Source: Polynucleobacter necessarius (lineage in GTDB: Bacteria > Pseudomonadota > Gammaproteobacteria > Burkholderiales > Burkholderiaceae). Taken from it: a DNA stretch of 64,000 bases. The stretch is taken from positions 1,276,508-1,340,507 of the forward strand of contig NZ_LT606948.1 in NCBI RefSeq assembly GCF_900095185.1, written 5' to 3'. The translations under genes and the position numbers were made by a program. Shown here piece after piece: positions 8,893 to 19,261 of this stretch; positions within the stretch are counted from its first letter, which is position 1; each line of letters begins with the position of its first letter. Below the pieces are notes generated by a model. The model did no database searches. It had not been told where the DNA came from and saw only the letters and a program-made list of their open reading frames with translations.

Positions 8893-9603
8893 ATGAATCA
8901 AGATCAACTAAAGCAAATGGTAGGTGAAGCAGCTAGAGATGAAGTGCTTAAGCTGCCTTCTGGACAAGTTTTGGGGGTAGGCACTGGATCAACAGCAAAT
9001 TGTTTTATCGATGCGCTGGCTCCTCATAAAGAGCATTTTTCTGGCACTGTATCAAGCTCGAACGCTACTACCGAATGCTTACTAAAGCATGGATTCAAGG
9101 TTCTCGATCCGAATGACGTGCAGGTCTTGCCCGCTTATGTCGATGGTGCCGATGAAATCGATCTTGCCGGTTATATGATTAAGGGCGGCGGCGGGGCGCT
9201 CACGAGAGAAAAAATTATTGCTGCTATGGCTCAGCAATTTATTTGTATTTGCGATTCATCAAAGCAAGTGCCTGTACTGGGTAATTTTGCCTTGCCTGTC
9301 GAGATTATCCCACTCGCTCGGGGCGTTGTGAGTCGTGAATTAGAAAAGTTTGGCGGTAAGGTCGGTTTGCGCTTAGCAAAAAATATCCGCACTGACCTCA
9401 ATCAAACCCCCAGCGAGCCATTTGTGACTGACAATGGCGGCTGGATCTTGGATGTAGCCGGTTTGCAGATTAGCGACCCACTCACCATGGAAGCGCAAAT
9501 CAATCAAATTGCTGGCGTGATTACGGTTGGCTTATTTGCCAAAGAAAAGGCCAATATTTTGTTAGTCAGCAACGTATCTGACGTTGAGCGTATCGCTCTT
9601 TAA
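8893..9603 (+). CDS. rpiA: ribose-5-phosphate isomerase A
   Basis: It interconverts ribulose-5-phosphate and ribose-5-phosphate, supplying ribose for nucleotides. The 236 residues are intact, with LGVGTGSTANCFIDAL near 28, SSNATTECLLKHG near 55, the catalytic YVDGADEIDLAG near 82 and MIKGGGGALTREKI near 95. It is divergent from the dead transaldolase gene and has its own terminator, so it is probably monocistronic. Confidence 0.95.
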   Translation: MNQDQLKQMVGEAARDEVLKLPSGQVLGVGTGSTANCFIDALAPHKEHFSGTVSSSNATTECLLKHGFKVLDPNDVQVLPAYVDGADEIDLAGYMIKGGGGALTREKIIAAMAQQFICICDSSKQVPVLGNFALPVEIIPLARGVVSRELEKFGGKVGLRLAKNIRTDLNQTPSEPFVTDNGGWILDVAGLQISDPLTMEAQINQIAGVITVGLFAKEKANILLVSNVSDVERIAL

Positions 9604-9636
9604 TGACAACAACCTCAGTTTTTAGTTTTAGACATT

Positions 9637-9657
9637 AAACAACCCATCGGGTTGTTT
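9637..9657 (+). terminator. terminator hairpin after rpiA
   Basis: AAACAACCC pairs perfectly with GGGTTGTTT around a 3-nt loop, 34 bp after the rpiA stop. The arm itself ends in TTT, followed by GCT. Confidence 0.7.
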
Positions 9658-9658
9658 G

Positions 9659-9790
9659 CTATGGTTTGCATGGTGCAGACACTCGGAAGAGATTTAGTGC
9701 CTTATAGCCTATAAGCGCATAGATGAACGTATTCTCATAGTGGCTTTCGCCAATGTAGCGGGGCACTACCACTGCCTCACCACAACTTTA
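9659..9790 (-). pseudogene. unidentified gene remnant
   Basis: On the minus strand this stretch reads GEAVVVPRYIGESHYENTFI and continues open to a TAG at 9659-9661, with no start codon in frame and a stop just upstream. The composition looks like real coding sequence, but I cannot name the family. It sits between the rpiA terminator and yggX, so the latter's transcript would pass through it. The rest of the interval (9791-9856) shows nothing. Confidence 0.3.
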
Positions 9791-9856
9791 TCCTATGCTT
9801 GTCATTTGGGTCTGTCAACACTCTAAATCAAGAGTTACTCAATATTTAGTCCGTAT

Positions 9857-10132
9857 TTATTCTGCAGTTGGTGGAACATAGCCCTGGGCAGTATCGGCGC
9901 CACCTTCAAAGAAGTACTTTTCTACCTGTTTTAAGAGGTATTGACGAGCTCTTGGATCAGCCATATTGAGGCGGTTCTCATTGATGAGCATCGTTTGCTG
10001 CTTTAGCCAGGCAGCCCAAGCCTCTTTGGAAACCTGATTCCATATTTTTTTGCCAAGCGCACCAGGAAGAGGTGCGAAATCCATTCCTTCAGCCTCTTTA
10101 TTGAGTTTGATGCATTGAACCATGCGTGCCAT
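9857..10132 (-). CDS. yggX: Fe(2+)-trafficking / oxidative damage protection protein YggX
   Basis: A 91-residue member of the YggX family, which protects iron-sulfur clusters and labile iron from oxidation. The start [19 protein letters not shown] carries the family's conserved cysteine at position 7. [20 protein letters not shown] and [13 protein letters not shown] are characteristic. It lies 23 bp after argA on the same strand and probably shares its transcript. Confidence 0.93.
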   Translation of the reverse strand: MARMVQCIKLNKEAEGMDFAPLPGALGKKIWNQVSKEAWAAWLKQQTMLINENRLNMADPRARQYLLKQVEKYFFEGGADTAQGYVPPTAE

Positions 10133-10155
10133 CTGTAATGCCTTTCAAGTGCCCC

Positions 10156-11520
10156 TTATAAATCTTTAGTTAAAACCATGGACTTGCGGTCCCAATTATA
10201 AATTTGTTTTCTTTCTTCGGGTAAATCATCTACGGTTGCCCTTTTAAAGCCACGTTTCAAGAACCAATGTTCAGTTCTCGTAGTTAAAACAAATAATTTT
10301 TTAATACCTTCTTGTTTAGCGCGCATTTCTACCCGCTTGAGGAGGCGTTCGCCATCTCCCGACCCCTGAACATCAGGGTCAACAGCAAGACAGGCTAATT
10401 CACCAACACCATTCGGGAATGGGAAGAGGGCAGCGCAACCAAAAAGAACGCGGTCATGCTCAATCACTGAGAAACGCTGAATGTCCCGCTCGATCACGTC
10501 TTGTCCGCGAGCCGCTAAGATACCTTCCTCTTCCAAGGGCATGGTCAATTGCAAAATGCCACCGACGTCATCTTGATTGGCTTCACGCAAGTTCTCAATA
10601 TCGGAAGAGGCCAACATCATGCCGATGCCATCATGGGTGAAAAGCTCCTCTAAAAGAGCGCCATCCTGATTGCAGGGTAAGAAATGCACACGACTCACGC
10701 CATCTCGGATTGCTCTTCCGGCGATATTGAGCAGACTCTTTATGCCTAGATCCATCTCTTTGATCTGGGCAATATAGTCTGGCAGTTGTGGTATTGAGAG
10801 TTCAGTAATGAGATCTCCCTCAGCATCTTTTAGGCCAGAGTAGGGGCTCAAGAAAATCAACTTATCTGCTTTGAGTGCAGCAGCAGTTGATGCAGCGATA
10901 TCTTCATAGGCAAGATTAAATGTCTGGCCAGTTGGTGAGAAACCTAAAGGCGAAAGTAAAACAATCTTATTGCTATCCAATGATTGACGAATGGATCCTG
11001 AGTCAACTTTACGAACTAAACCCGTGTGAATGTAATCGATTCCCTCAACAACACCCACGGGCATTGCAGTGATGAAGTTTCCTGAGATCACCGAAATACG
11101 TGACCCTGCCATTGGAGTGTTGGGCAACCCTCTGCTAAAAGCTGCTTCAATATCAAGACGTAATTCACCAGCAGCTTCTTTGACGCACTCCAGCGCAGCT
11201 GCATCTGTGATCCGATAGCTATGCATGGTACTGTTACCAAACTTGCTTTTAATCTTGCGGAGCATGAGTTGCTCCTCAATCTGCGGGCGGATGCCGTGAA
11301 CCAATACGATGCGCATGCCCATGGCATGCAACATCGCGATATCTTCAATGAGGTTCTCAAGACCGATTTCTTGGGCAAGTTCACCAGCAAAGGCAATGAC
11401 AAAGGTCTTTTCTCGAAAGTTATGAATGTATGGCGCAGCATCGCGCAACCAGCCCACAAAAGGGAAGTTAGAGGTGGTTTCTTCGGCAATTGAGGCCTGG
11501 TTTAGTGCATTTGTTGGCAT
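10156..11520 (-). CDS. argA: amino-acid N-acetyltransferase (N-acetylglutamate synthase)
   Basis: It makes N-acetylglutamate from glutamate and acetyl-CoA, the first committed step of arginine synthesis. The 454 residues have an N-terminal amino-acid-kinase-like domain (about 20-290, with MRIVLVHGIRPQIEEQL) that usually binds arginine for feedback control. A C-terminal GNAT domain follows (about 305-454, with ACLAVDPDVQGSGDGERLL as the acetyl-CoA loop). The gene is intact and divergent from hrpA with only about 17 bp between start codons, so the two promoters must overlap. Confidence 0.95.
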   Translation of the reverse strand: MPTNALNQASIAEETTSNFPFVGWLRDAAPYIHNFREKTFVIAFAGELAQEIGLENLIEDIAMLHAMGMRIVLVHGIRPQIEEQLMLRKIKSKFGNSTMHSYRITDAAALECVKEAAGELRLDIEAAFSRGLPNTPMAGSRISVISGNFITAMPVGVVEGIDYIHTGLVRKVDSGSIRQSLDSNKIVLLSPLGFSPTGQTFNLAYEDIAASTAAALKADKLIFLSPYSGLKDAEGDLITELSIPQLPDYIAQIKEMDLGIKSLLNIAGRAIRDGVSRVHFLPCNQDGALLEELFTHDGIGMMLASSDIENLREANQDDVGGILQLTMPLEEEGILAARGQDVIERDIQRFSVIEHDRVLFGCAALFPFPNGVGELACLAVDPDVQGSGDGERLLKRVEMRAKQEGIKKLFVLTTRTEHWFLKRGFKRATVDDLPEERKQIYNWDRKSMVLTKDL

Positions 11521-11537
11521 AGTGAGAAAATTATAGG

Positions 11538-14500
11538 GTGCAAGAGCCTATAAACCAACAAAAACCCAAAGCAATCCTCAGGCCTGCATCTGCTTCCAAC
11601 ACCCCGCGCAGGTTGGAGATTCGCTTTCCGGAGGAAAGGCCAGTCTCTGGTCAACGACAACTGATCAAGGATGCCTTGCACAGCCACCAGGTAGTCATCG
11701 TTTGTGGCGAGACGGGGTCGGGCAAGACCACTCAACTCCCCAAGATTTGTTTAGATTTGGGACGAGGTACGATCAATGGGGGCACATTGATTGGTCATAC
11801 CCAGCCCCGCAGAATTGCAGCGACTGCCATAGCCAAAAGAATTGCTCTGGAGCTTGGCTCACCAATTGGATAGGATGTGGGCTACCAAGTTCGCTTTGCT
11901 GATAAATCGAGCATTACTGTGTCTATCAAGTTAATGACCGATGGCATCTTACTGGCAGAGACTCAGCGTGAACCACGGTTACGCGCTTATGACACGCGCA
12001 TCATTACTTCAGCAACAATTGATGCGCAGCGATTTGCCGAGCACTTTGCTATCAATGGCAAGGTTGCCCCAGTGATAGAGGTGAGCGGGCGTTTGTTTCC
12101 GGTTGAGCAGCGCTGTGCACCGCTGGAGTCAGATATTAAACCTGATAGCAACAAAAGAATCAAAGACTGCTAAAGAGATTTCAGATGCTGTGGTTCAAGA
12201 GATTACGCAAAGATCATGTTTTGCAACAGCGCTTTCACCCTGAAGTTCTGAGTCTGTTTGCCCGTCAATCTGTCGTTGAGTGGGAAAGGGTGTTTAGTCC
12301 TGGTAATGGACGCAGAATTATTCTGACAAAAAACGTTGCCGAAACGTCTTTAACAGTACCCAATATTCGTTGGGTTATCGATAGTGGTGTGACACGAGTA
12401 AAACGCTACTCTTAGCGTAATAAGGTGGAGCAGCTTCAGATAGAACCTATCTCTCAGACAGCAGCCAATCAGAGAGCAGAACGCTGTGGTCATGTTTCAG
12501 ATGGTATTTGCGTGCGTCTAGATAGCGAGCAAGATTACCAGGGGCGCGCACAGTTTACCGACCCTGAAATATTGCGTAGCTCATTAGTGACAGTACTTTT
12601 ACGCATGAGCTCATTGCGTTCACCAAAAATTCAGCATTTCCCATTTATAGATAAACCTCTGGGAAGAGCAATCGCGGATGGTATGCAATTGTTGGATGAG
12701 TTAGGTGCGCTAGGCGAGAAAGGTTGGAAAGAAAATGGCTTCGCTGCAACATATGAGCAAGTCCACCTAGCTTTATTAACCGGCTTATTAGGTTATGTAG
12801 CCAAAAAAGATGAAGATGAAAAATCTCAAGATCGAAATAGCAAAACTGGTGGTTATGTAGGTGCTCGTGGTATTCGCCCATTTATCTAGCCAGGTTCTAC
12901 TATTGGCAAAAAAGCGGGAGCTTGGATATTGGCAGGAGAGCTACAAGAAACCAATCGTATGTACGCCAGAACAATTGCCAAGATTGTGAGCCGCAATGGG
13001 TTGAGAGGGTAGCCCGCCCATCGCCTTGTTAAATCCCTGAGCGATCCATTTTGGGATAACCGTCAAGGCGAGGTAATGGCTTTTGAACGAGGCACTTTGT
13101 ACGGCTTACTCATCTATCATGGTCGTCGTGTGCGTTATGAACCTCAAAAGCCTGAGAAAGCGATAGAGCTTTTTATTCGTCAGACGCTCGTTCAAGAGGA
13201 AATGTTTGGTTGCATGGATACCCCTGCACTCCAGCGTGAGACCGAGGCTGACGCAAAGAAAAAATACCCAAATACATTTGGATTTTTTTGGCATAACCGG
13301 CGCCTCATCAAAAAAATTGAAGCCCTAGAGCATCGTTCGAATAGACCAGATGTACTGGTCGATGATGAATTGCTCTTTGCCTTTTATGAAGCACGCATTC
13401 CAAAGGCAGTTTGTAGTCGCGAAGGTCTTAAAGCCTGGCTCAGCAAAGATAAAGAGCTTGATGGCCAACTTCGCTTAGAAAAGGCTGATCTTATGTGCCA
13501 CGAGGCAGCTGGGATTACAGTGGATTGTTATCCAAAAACCATGCTAGTCGGCGGCGCTCAGCCGAGGCTCACTGATCACTTTGAGCCTGGTAGCCCTAAA
13601 GACGGAGTGACTCTAGTTGTACCTTTGACGCAGTTAAACCAGGTAGATGGCCGCCGATGTGAGTGGTTAGTGCCTGGCTGGCATGTGCGAGGAAAAAGTC
13701 TTACTCCTTCTGAAGTCTTTACCGCAAAAATTGCGTTGCCACTGCGTACCTTTGCCTGACTATGCAAAGTTTTTCTTGGAGCGCAGGCTAGAAGAAAAAC
13801 AATTTGGTGTGGATGATGTTTTGGATAGTCTTATCAGCGATATTCGTAAAGAGCGTGGTCTTGAAATTAAACGTACTGACTTTAGACCAGAGTCATTACC
13901 ATTACATTCTTCGATGAACTTTCGTCTGATTGATGAGTATGGTCGTCAGCTTGCAGTCGAACGGAACTTGCCTCGTTTAGGATCTGAGTATGGCCAGACT
14001 GCACGCAGCGCCTTCCAGGCGCTTGCCCAAGAGAGACTGCACAGGTAGAGCTTTGTATTGAGCTATTTGATAAAGAAAAGGCCAGTACCCCCCAGTACAA
14101 ATAAAGGCGTCACAACTCGCAATATTGAGCAGGGCAGTTATCCTGCTCTGGTTGATCGTGGCGATTTCTGCGATCTCGAAGTTTTTGATGATTTAGAAGA
14201 AGCGCGTAAGCAGCAGGCTCTCGGGTTAAGGCGCTTATTTGCTTTAGGCAATAAAGATACTCTTAAAGCCTTGCAAAAGCAGTTACCTGGTATTCGCGAG
14301 CTCGGTTTGTTATATGTATTAATATCGGGTTAGTGGAGAGCCTCATTGAGCAAATTCTCAACTTGGCTCTAGAGAGGGCATTTATAATCGCGCCACTCTC
14401 TCAGTCAGCCCGAAGCAGTTTGCAGAGCGCTGGCAGGCTGGCAAACCTCGATTAGCGCTGATTATATTGCTCAAGAGATTTCTCGACATGCCTTAAATGC

Positions 14501-14957
14501 GCTACAATCCTACGCAGATCTACAGAAAAAAGTAGCCAGTGCAAAAGCGGTTTCACCAAGTGCTTATGCTGATAAGCAATCCCAAATGCAGGGGTTGATA
14601 TATGCAAAATTTATTGCTGACATACCTTATGCGCAAATAGTTCATTTGCCGCGCTACTTGAACGCGATTGCTCTGCAATTTGATAAATTACGCTCTAATA
14701 CCAGTCGTGATGCGCAATGTCACAAGGTCTGGGAGACGGTGCCACGTCCTTGGCAAAAACCCCTTCAGGGCAGTAGGGGTTCATCTGCCGATACGCTTTC
14801 TGAAGATCAAGCTCTGACGGATTTTCGTTGGCAGTTGGCAGAGTTGCGGGTGGCTTTATTTGCCCAGGAGCTGAAAACTCCAACCCCGATGTCCTTAAAG
14901 CACTTTGAAAAGGTTCTAGCAAGCTTGCGCCAAGTCAATTCGAAGCTAAATTCATAG
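11538..14957 (+). pseudogene. hrpA: ATP-dependent RNA helicase HrpA, multiply disrupted
   Basis: The N-terminus with Walker [21 protein letters not shown] is followed by an in-frame TAG at 11871. The sequence then reads [19 protein letters not shown] and jumps straight to [13 protein letters not shown], so about 35 residues containing the DEAH box (motif II) are missing. NGRRIILTKNVAETSLTVPN, the HA2 region and the long HrpA-specific C-terminal domain are all recognisable but spread over many frames with stops. The full gene would encode about 1,300 residues. It is a clear pseudogene and one of the largest in the window. Confidence 0.95.
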
Positions 14958-15003
14958 GGACGCGGAGGGCTTTTTGACTGCTTCGATTGCTTACAATATA
15001 AGG

Positions 15004-15370
15004 ATGCACACATTTATTAAGAATGGCGTTTTTCGCACAATTGCTTTCTCTGTTTCCATAGGCTTATTGCTAGTTAACCAAAGCACTTTTGCGCAGACTC
15101 CAAGCTCTACTGTTTCTTCCACAACATCTATGGCAAGTAATCAGCCCAAGTTGGCTGTGACTCTGAATGCAGGTGAGGCCTCAGTTAGTAAAGACGCCAA
15201 GTCATATTGCCTTCACAGCAGATAGCAAAATTGCATTTAGACATCACTGGACTCCCGGCAGGTCCAGACGATATGGAAATTACTCCTGATGGCAAAACGC
15301 TTTGGGTGACCCTTCGCTTTTCTAAAAAAGTAGGGGGGATCGATATCCCAACCATGAAGTTGGTGACAGT
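15004..15370 (+). pseudogene. secreted YVTN beta-propeller protein, 3' truncated
   Basis: A signal peptide (residues 1-32, ending near STFAQT) is followed by a short linker and then, after two frameshifts near 15195-15235, by the beta-propeller signature AGPDDMEITPDGKTLWVTLR and PTMKLVT. Only the first blade survives. The sequence then runs into a different gene, a polysaccharide deacetylase, showing a deletion fusion near 15370. Family members are periplasmic lactonase-like or surface proteins; a function for this one cannot be assigned. Confidence 0.7.
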
Positions 15371-15863
15371 GTTCTCCGTATTGCATGCGTGTTCTTGCTC
15401 GGCTGTTTTTCATTGAGTGCACTAGTGCAAGCTGCTGAATGCGGTAAGAAGGTTTATCTCACCTTTGATCATACCTATTTCGTGAAATAGGGCCCCAAAG
15501 GTCAGGTGTTTGAAAAACCGCAATTTGGACCTAAAGCCGGAATGACAATTTTGTACAACGAAGCAGCCATGTGCAAAGAGATACGCAAGGTGGACCAGCG
15601 TTTTCAAGCGCTTACTGATCATCCTATTCAAAAGATTTGGCGCCGCGCCCCTGGCGGTAAAGCTGCTCCTCTCTTGATTCGTATGGGTGACATGTGCGGT
15701 TATCAACATATTGGCTGGGATCCTGCTGGCTTTTTAGGATATGTTGTTTGGAACTGCCATCTTCTCAAAAGATGGTCTATCCTACGTCACCGTTTCACAA
15801 AAGATCCTCACACAGCAATGGCAAGGTTTGGTACATGCCTTTAGAGGACTCATGCCTAAGTAA
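15371..15863 (+). pseudogene. polysaccharide deacetylase, degraded
   Basis: It opens with a signal-peptide-like hydrophobic stretch (CVFLLGCFSLSALVQAAEC), then GKKVYLTFD, the first catalytic motif of NodB-type deacetylases. A stop and deletion follow. The middle reads PIQKIWRRAPGGKAAP and GYQHIGWDPAGFLG, both typical of the family. The tail ends LVHAFRGLMPK at 15863. At least three frameshifts or deletions destroy it. The enzyme would have acted on cell-wall or capsular sugar N-acetyl groups in the periplasm. Confidence 0.8.
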
Positions 15864-15892
15864 GCTGGAGATCTTGGGTTAATAGGAGTTGT

Positions 15893-16762
15893 ATGGTCGG
15901 CTTGCAGCAGGTATTTAAATCCTTTGGAATGGCATTGATCGTAACCATGCACCCCCGCATGCTATGGCTTAGCTTGAGGTCATTTCTCATTGTGTCCGTT
16001 TTGTGGAGCGTTTTGATATGGCTCGCTTGGACTCCAGCACTCGAAGCCTTAAGGATTGGTTTAAACACCTCGATCTTTACCAGATGGATACAAGAAGGAT
16101 TGATTTGGGCGGGTTTCGAAAATGCTAGAGCATGGATAGCCACACTATTTTTTGTTATGCTCATTATTCCCTTGATTACGATTAGCTTATTAGTATTCAT
16201 TGCTTTTTCAACTGTACCCGCAATAGTGAAAATCGCTACCCGTCAATCGCCTTATCACGATTTGGAATGTAAGCAAGGCGGTGGATTCTTTGGTGGTCTG
16301 GTTTACACCGTATGGTCTGCTCTTATCTGCCTCACTTTAGTGATGCTGACCTTACCAGTTTGGTGGGTGCCACCACTTGTAGCTGTCTTGCCTCCATTGC
16401 TTTGGGGTTGGTTAACGATGCGCTTGATGTCATATGATGTTTTGGTGAAACATGCCAGCGCAGAAGAGCGCGATATTTTGATCCAAAAATATCGCCGGCC
16501 TTTACTCTGTATGGGTATTGTAGCCGGGATGTTGGGTGCTGTACCTACTTTTTTTTGGGCCACGTCTGCATTGGCCTTGGTGTTATTTCCAATTGTGAGC
16601 TTTGTTACTCTGTGGATTTACTCTCTCATTTTTGTCTTCGCTGCTCTCTGGTTTAGCTATTTTCTATTAGATGCCCTCAAGCAGTTAAGAGATGAAGAGC
16701 TAGATAAAGCCCTTACCGTGCAGTCGCGTGTTGTTGATATGGAACTTCCTAACCATGGTTAA
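15893..16762 (+). CDS. EI24 family integral membrane protein
   Basis: A 289-residue polytopic protein with six or so hydrophobic segments (about 24-50, 84-110, 137-158, 160-180, 205-222, 232-262), matching the EI24/CysZ-like domain. It has the family-typical SYDVLVKHASAEERD between helices. CysZ members import sulfate, but this group in beta-proteobacteria is uncharacterised, so I leave the function open. The stop codon overlaps the next start by 8 bp, indicating translational coupling with the downstream molybdopterin-binding-domain gene. Confidence 0.8.
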   Translation: MVGLQQVFKSFGMALIVTMHPRMLWLSLRSFLIVSVLWSVLIWLAWTPALEALRIGLNTSIFTRWIQEGLIWAGFENARAWIATLFFVMLIIPLITISLLVFIAFSTVPAIVKIATRQSPYHDLECKQGGGFFGGLVYTVWSALICLTLVMLTLPVWWVPPLVAVLPPLLWGWLTMRLMSYDVLVKHASAEERDILIQKYRRPLLCMGIVAGMLGAVPTFFWATSALALVLFPIVSFVTLWIYSLIFVFAALWFSYFLLDALKQLRDEELDKALTVQSRVVDMELPNHG

Positions 16763-17621
16763 TGCAATAAAAAAAGTTGAAGTAGACGATCCAAGCAAGG
16801 CATCAAATAGGGCTCAGCGTCGCTTTGGTTTGATTGTGATTGGCGATGAAATATTGTCAGGGCGTCGCCAAGATAAGCACATGAGCAAGTTGATTGAATT
16901 GCTGAGTGAACGCGGCCTCAGTCTTGCATGGGCTAAGTATGTTGCTGACGATCCCGAGCAAATCACGGCAACTCTGAAAGCAAGTTTTGCTACTGGGGAT
17001 GTTGTGTTCAGCACAGGCGGAATTGGCGCTACTCCTGATGATCACACGCGGCAATGTGCTGCACTAGCGCTAGGTACTAAAACCGAATTATATCCAATAG
17101 CTCAGGAGCTAATAGCAGGACGTATTCAATCGATGGCAGAGGGTGATCCCATTAAGGCAGATCTGCATACACCAGAAAATCAGCATCGCTTCAAGATGGG
17201 TGAGTTTCCGATCGGTAGTGAAATCATTCCGAACTCTTACAACCAAATACCGGGATTTCGGATTCGAGAGCATCACTTTGTTCCAGGCTTTCCTGTGATG
17301 GCTGCCCCGATGATGGCGTGGTGTTTAGATACGCATTACAAAGATCTCTTTCATCAAGAGAATTGGGCAGAACAGAATTTTATTATTCCCACAGGTATTG
17401 AATCGACACTTACTTCCCTTATGGAGCGCATAGAGGTCAATTTCCCTGGGGTGAAGGTATTTAGTCTCCCCTCGCTTGGGGATTCTGCCAAGGGTGGTGT
17501 GTATGCCCAGCGCCATATTGAGCTGGGCATCAAAGGCAACGCCAATCTCCTCGAGAGCGCTTGGCTTGCTTTGAGGGTGGGCACCCAAGAGCTTGGATAC
17601 GAAATCCACGATATCAGCTAA
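16755..17621 (+). CDS. molybdopterin-binding (MoCF_biosynth/CinA-N) domain protein
   Basis: About 288 residues from ATG at 16755, chosen because it overlaps the upstream stop in a coupled arrangement; an in-frame TTG lies further upstream. The domain is evident from FGLIVIGDEILSGRRQDKHM, then VFSTGGIGATPDDHTRQCAA, the MoaB/MogA/CinA fold. It lacks the C-terminal amidase domain of full CinA, so it resembles the stand-alone family often annotated as a competence/damage-inducible protein homologue. Substrate is unknown; the cofactor link is from family knowledge only. Confidence 0.85.
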   Translation: MVNAIKKVEVDDPSKASNRAQRRFGLIVIGDEILSGRRQDKHMSKLIELLSERGLSLAWAKYVADDPEQITATLKASFATGDVVFSTGGIGATPDDHTRQCAALALGTKTELYPIAQELIAGRIQSMAEGDPIKADLHTPENQHRFKMGEFPIGSEIIPNSYNQIPGFRIREHHFVPGFPVMAAPMMAWCLDTHYKDLFHQENWAEQNFIIPTGIESTLTSLMERIEVNFPGVKVFSLPSLGDSAKGGVYAQRHIELGIKGNANLLESAWLALRVGTQELGYEIHDIS

Positions 17622-17639
17622 GATAAATTGCACGAAAAG

Positions 17640-17660
17640 CTGCAATTACTGGGATTGCAG
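17640..17660 (+). terminator. hairpin after the MoCF-domain gene
   Basis: CTGCAAT pairs perfectly with ATTGCAG around a 7-nt loop, 18 bp after the preceding stop. There is no U tract, so a terminator role is uncertain. Confidence 0.35.
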
Positions 17661-17679
17661 GCAATATATGGGGTAATTC

Positions 17680-17696
17680 AACACTTATATAGTGCA
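17680..17696. promoter_or_regulatory. possible NtrC (NRI) binding site upstream of glnA
   Basis: The sequence ACAC-N7-GTGC (17681-17695) matches the GCAC-N7-GTGC pattern of NtrC sites at all but one arm position, and the arms have the correct spacing. It lies about 50-65 bp upstream of a sigma-54-like element and 130 bp before glnA, as enhancers of glnA promoters do. The call is based on pattern and position only. Confidence 0.4.
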
Positions 17697-17745
17697 ATAA
17701 TCAGGGTTCCCATTTGTTTGCTTCAGTAAATTACATACATCCATT

Positions 17746-17761
17746 AGGCATGTTTGATGCC
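17746..17761 (+). promoter_or_regulatory. glnA: possible sigma-54 (-24/-12) promoter of glnA
   Basis: AGGCATGTTTGATGCC keeps the invariant GG and GC at the required 12-bp spacing and most of the -24 element. It lies 65 bp before the glnA start codon. The same bases form a perfect GGCAT/ATGCC inverted repeat, so an operator is an alternative reading. Confidence 0.35.
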
Positions 17762-17825
17762 TGGAATAAACAAGGGTGTATGCCTTGAGTTTTGATTCCG
17801 AATTTAGTTCATAGAGGAGATTTAC

Positions 17826-19241
17826 ATGACGAAGACCGTCGCTGATGTGATGAAGTTAGTTAAAGAGCAAGAATGTACTTTCGTTGATTTCCGCTTTGTA
17901 GATACAAAGGGTAAAGAACAGCACACGACAGTTCCAATCTCTGCTTTTGACGAAGAAAAATTTGAGAGTGGTCATGCATTTGACGGCTCATCTATTGCTG
18001 GTTGGAAGGGTATTGAAGCTTCTGACATGTTGCTCAAACCGGATCCAACAACAGCTTACATTGATCCATTCTATGAAGAGCCAACTTTAGTATTGACTTG
18101 CGACGTTATCGAACCAGCTGATGGTCAAGGGTACGATCGTGATCCACGTTCTATTGCCAAGCGTGCCGAAGCCTATTTGAAGAGTACCGGCTTAGGTGAT
18201 ACCGCTTACTTTGGTCCAGAGCCAGAATTCTTTATTTTTGACGGTGTTCGTTGGGGTGCTGACATGCAGGGTTGCTTCGTGAAGATTGACTCCGAAGAGG
18301 CTCCATGGTCTTCAGATAAGGAAATTGAAGGCGGCAATACTGGCCATCGTCCAGGCAAGAAGGGCGGTTACTTCCCAGTTGCGCCAGTAGATACATTTCA
18401 AGACATGCGTTCTGAAATGTGTTTGATTCTTGAATCATTGGGTATTCCAGTTGAAGTGCACCACCACGAAGTTGCTGGCCAAGGTCAGAATGAATTGGGT
18501 ACCAAGTTCAGCACATTGGTGCAGCGCGCTGACTGGACTATTTGGCAGAAGTATGTCATTCAAAATGTAGCTCATGCTTACGGTAAAACTGCAACATTTA
18601 TGCCTAAGCCAGTAGTTGGCGATAACGGTTCTGGTATGCACGTTCACCAATCTGTTTGGAAGAACGGTGAGAACTTGTTTGCTGGCAATGGTTACGCAGG
18701 CTTGTCAGAATTCGCATTGTTCTATATTGGCGGCATCATCAAGCACGCTAAAGCATTGAATGCGATTACTAATCCGGGTACAAACTCTTACAAGCGTTTG
18801 ATTCCAGGCTTTGAAGCTCCAGTGAAGTTGGCTTACTCTGCACGTAATCGTTCTGCTTCAATCCGTATTCCACACGTTGCGAATCCAAAAGGCCGTCGTA
18901 TCGAGACTCGCTTCCCAGATTCATTGGCCAACCCATACTTGGCATTCTCTGCCTTGTTGATGGCTGGTTTAGATGGGGTGCAAAATAAGATTCATCCAGG
19001 CGAAGCTGCTGACAAGAATTTGTATGACTTGCCACCCGAGGAAGATGCAAAGATTCCAACAGTTTGTGCGAGCTTGGAAGAGGCTTTGCATGCATTGAAG
19101 AAAGATCATGAATTCTTGACTCGCGGTGGAGTATGCACTGAATCGATGATTGATGCATATATCAATTTGAAGATGGAAGATGTCACACGTTTCCGTATGA
19201 CAACCCATCCTATCGAATTTGATATGTACTACTCCCTGTAG
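17826..19241 (+). CDS. glnA: glutamine synthetase, type I
   Basis: It condenses glutamate, ammonia and ATP to glutamine, acting as a cytoplasmic dodecamer. The 471 residues are full length for GSI-beta. [19 protein letters not shown] is near residue 52, the metal-binding [11 protein letters not shown] is near 130, [14 protein letters not shown] is near 268 and NRSASIRIP is near 345. The adenylylation tyrosine region NLYDLPPEE is near 400, so GlnE-type control is structurally possible. A strong GAGGAG precedes the ATG. Downstream ntrB and ntrC are wrecked, although the order glnA-ntrB-ntrC is retained. Confidence 0.97.
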   Translation: MTKTVADVMKLVKEQECTFVDFRFVDTKGKEQHTTVPISAFDEEKFESGHAFDGSSIAGWKGIEASDMLLKPDPTTAYIDPFYEEPTLVLTCDVIEPADGQGYDRDPRSIAKRAEAYLKSTGLGDTAYFGPEPEFFIFDGVRWGADMQGCFVKIDSEEAPWSSDKEIEGGNTGHRPGKKGGYFPVAPVDTFQDMRSEMCLILESLGIPVEVHHHEVAGQGQNELGTKFSTLVQRADWTIWQKYVIQNVAHAYGKTATFMPKPVVGDNGSGMHVHQSVWKNGENLFAGNGYAGLSEFALFYIGGIIKHAKALNAITNPGTNSYKRLIPGFEAPVKLAYSARNRSASIRIPHVANPKGRRIETRFPDSLANPYLAFSALLMAGLDGVQNKIHPGEAADKNLYDLPPEEDAKIPTVCASLEEALHALKKDHEFLTRGGVCTESMIDAYINLKMEDVTRFRMTTHPIEFDMYYSL

Positions 19242-19261
19242 CCTGCCTGATATTTTTTGGG

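Noticed and set aside
14058..14957. Independent genes at the end of the 11.5-15 kb region
   Set aside because: The pieces continue the HrpA C-terminal domain in order and lack starts of their own.
16728..16754. TTG at 16728 as the start of the MoCF-domain gene
   Set aside because: ATG at 16755 overlaps the previous stop in a typical coupled arrangement and matches family length better.
18435..19208. Several long reverse-strand open frames inside glnA
   Set aside because: They are antisense shadows of a highly conserved gene with biased codon use. No ribosome sites or family similarity.
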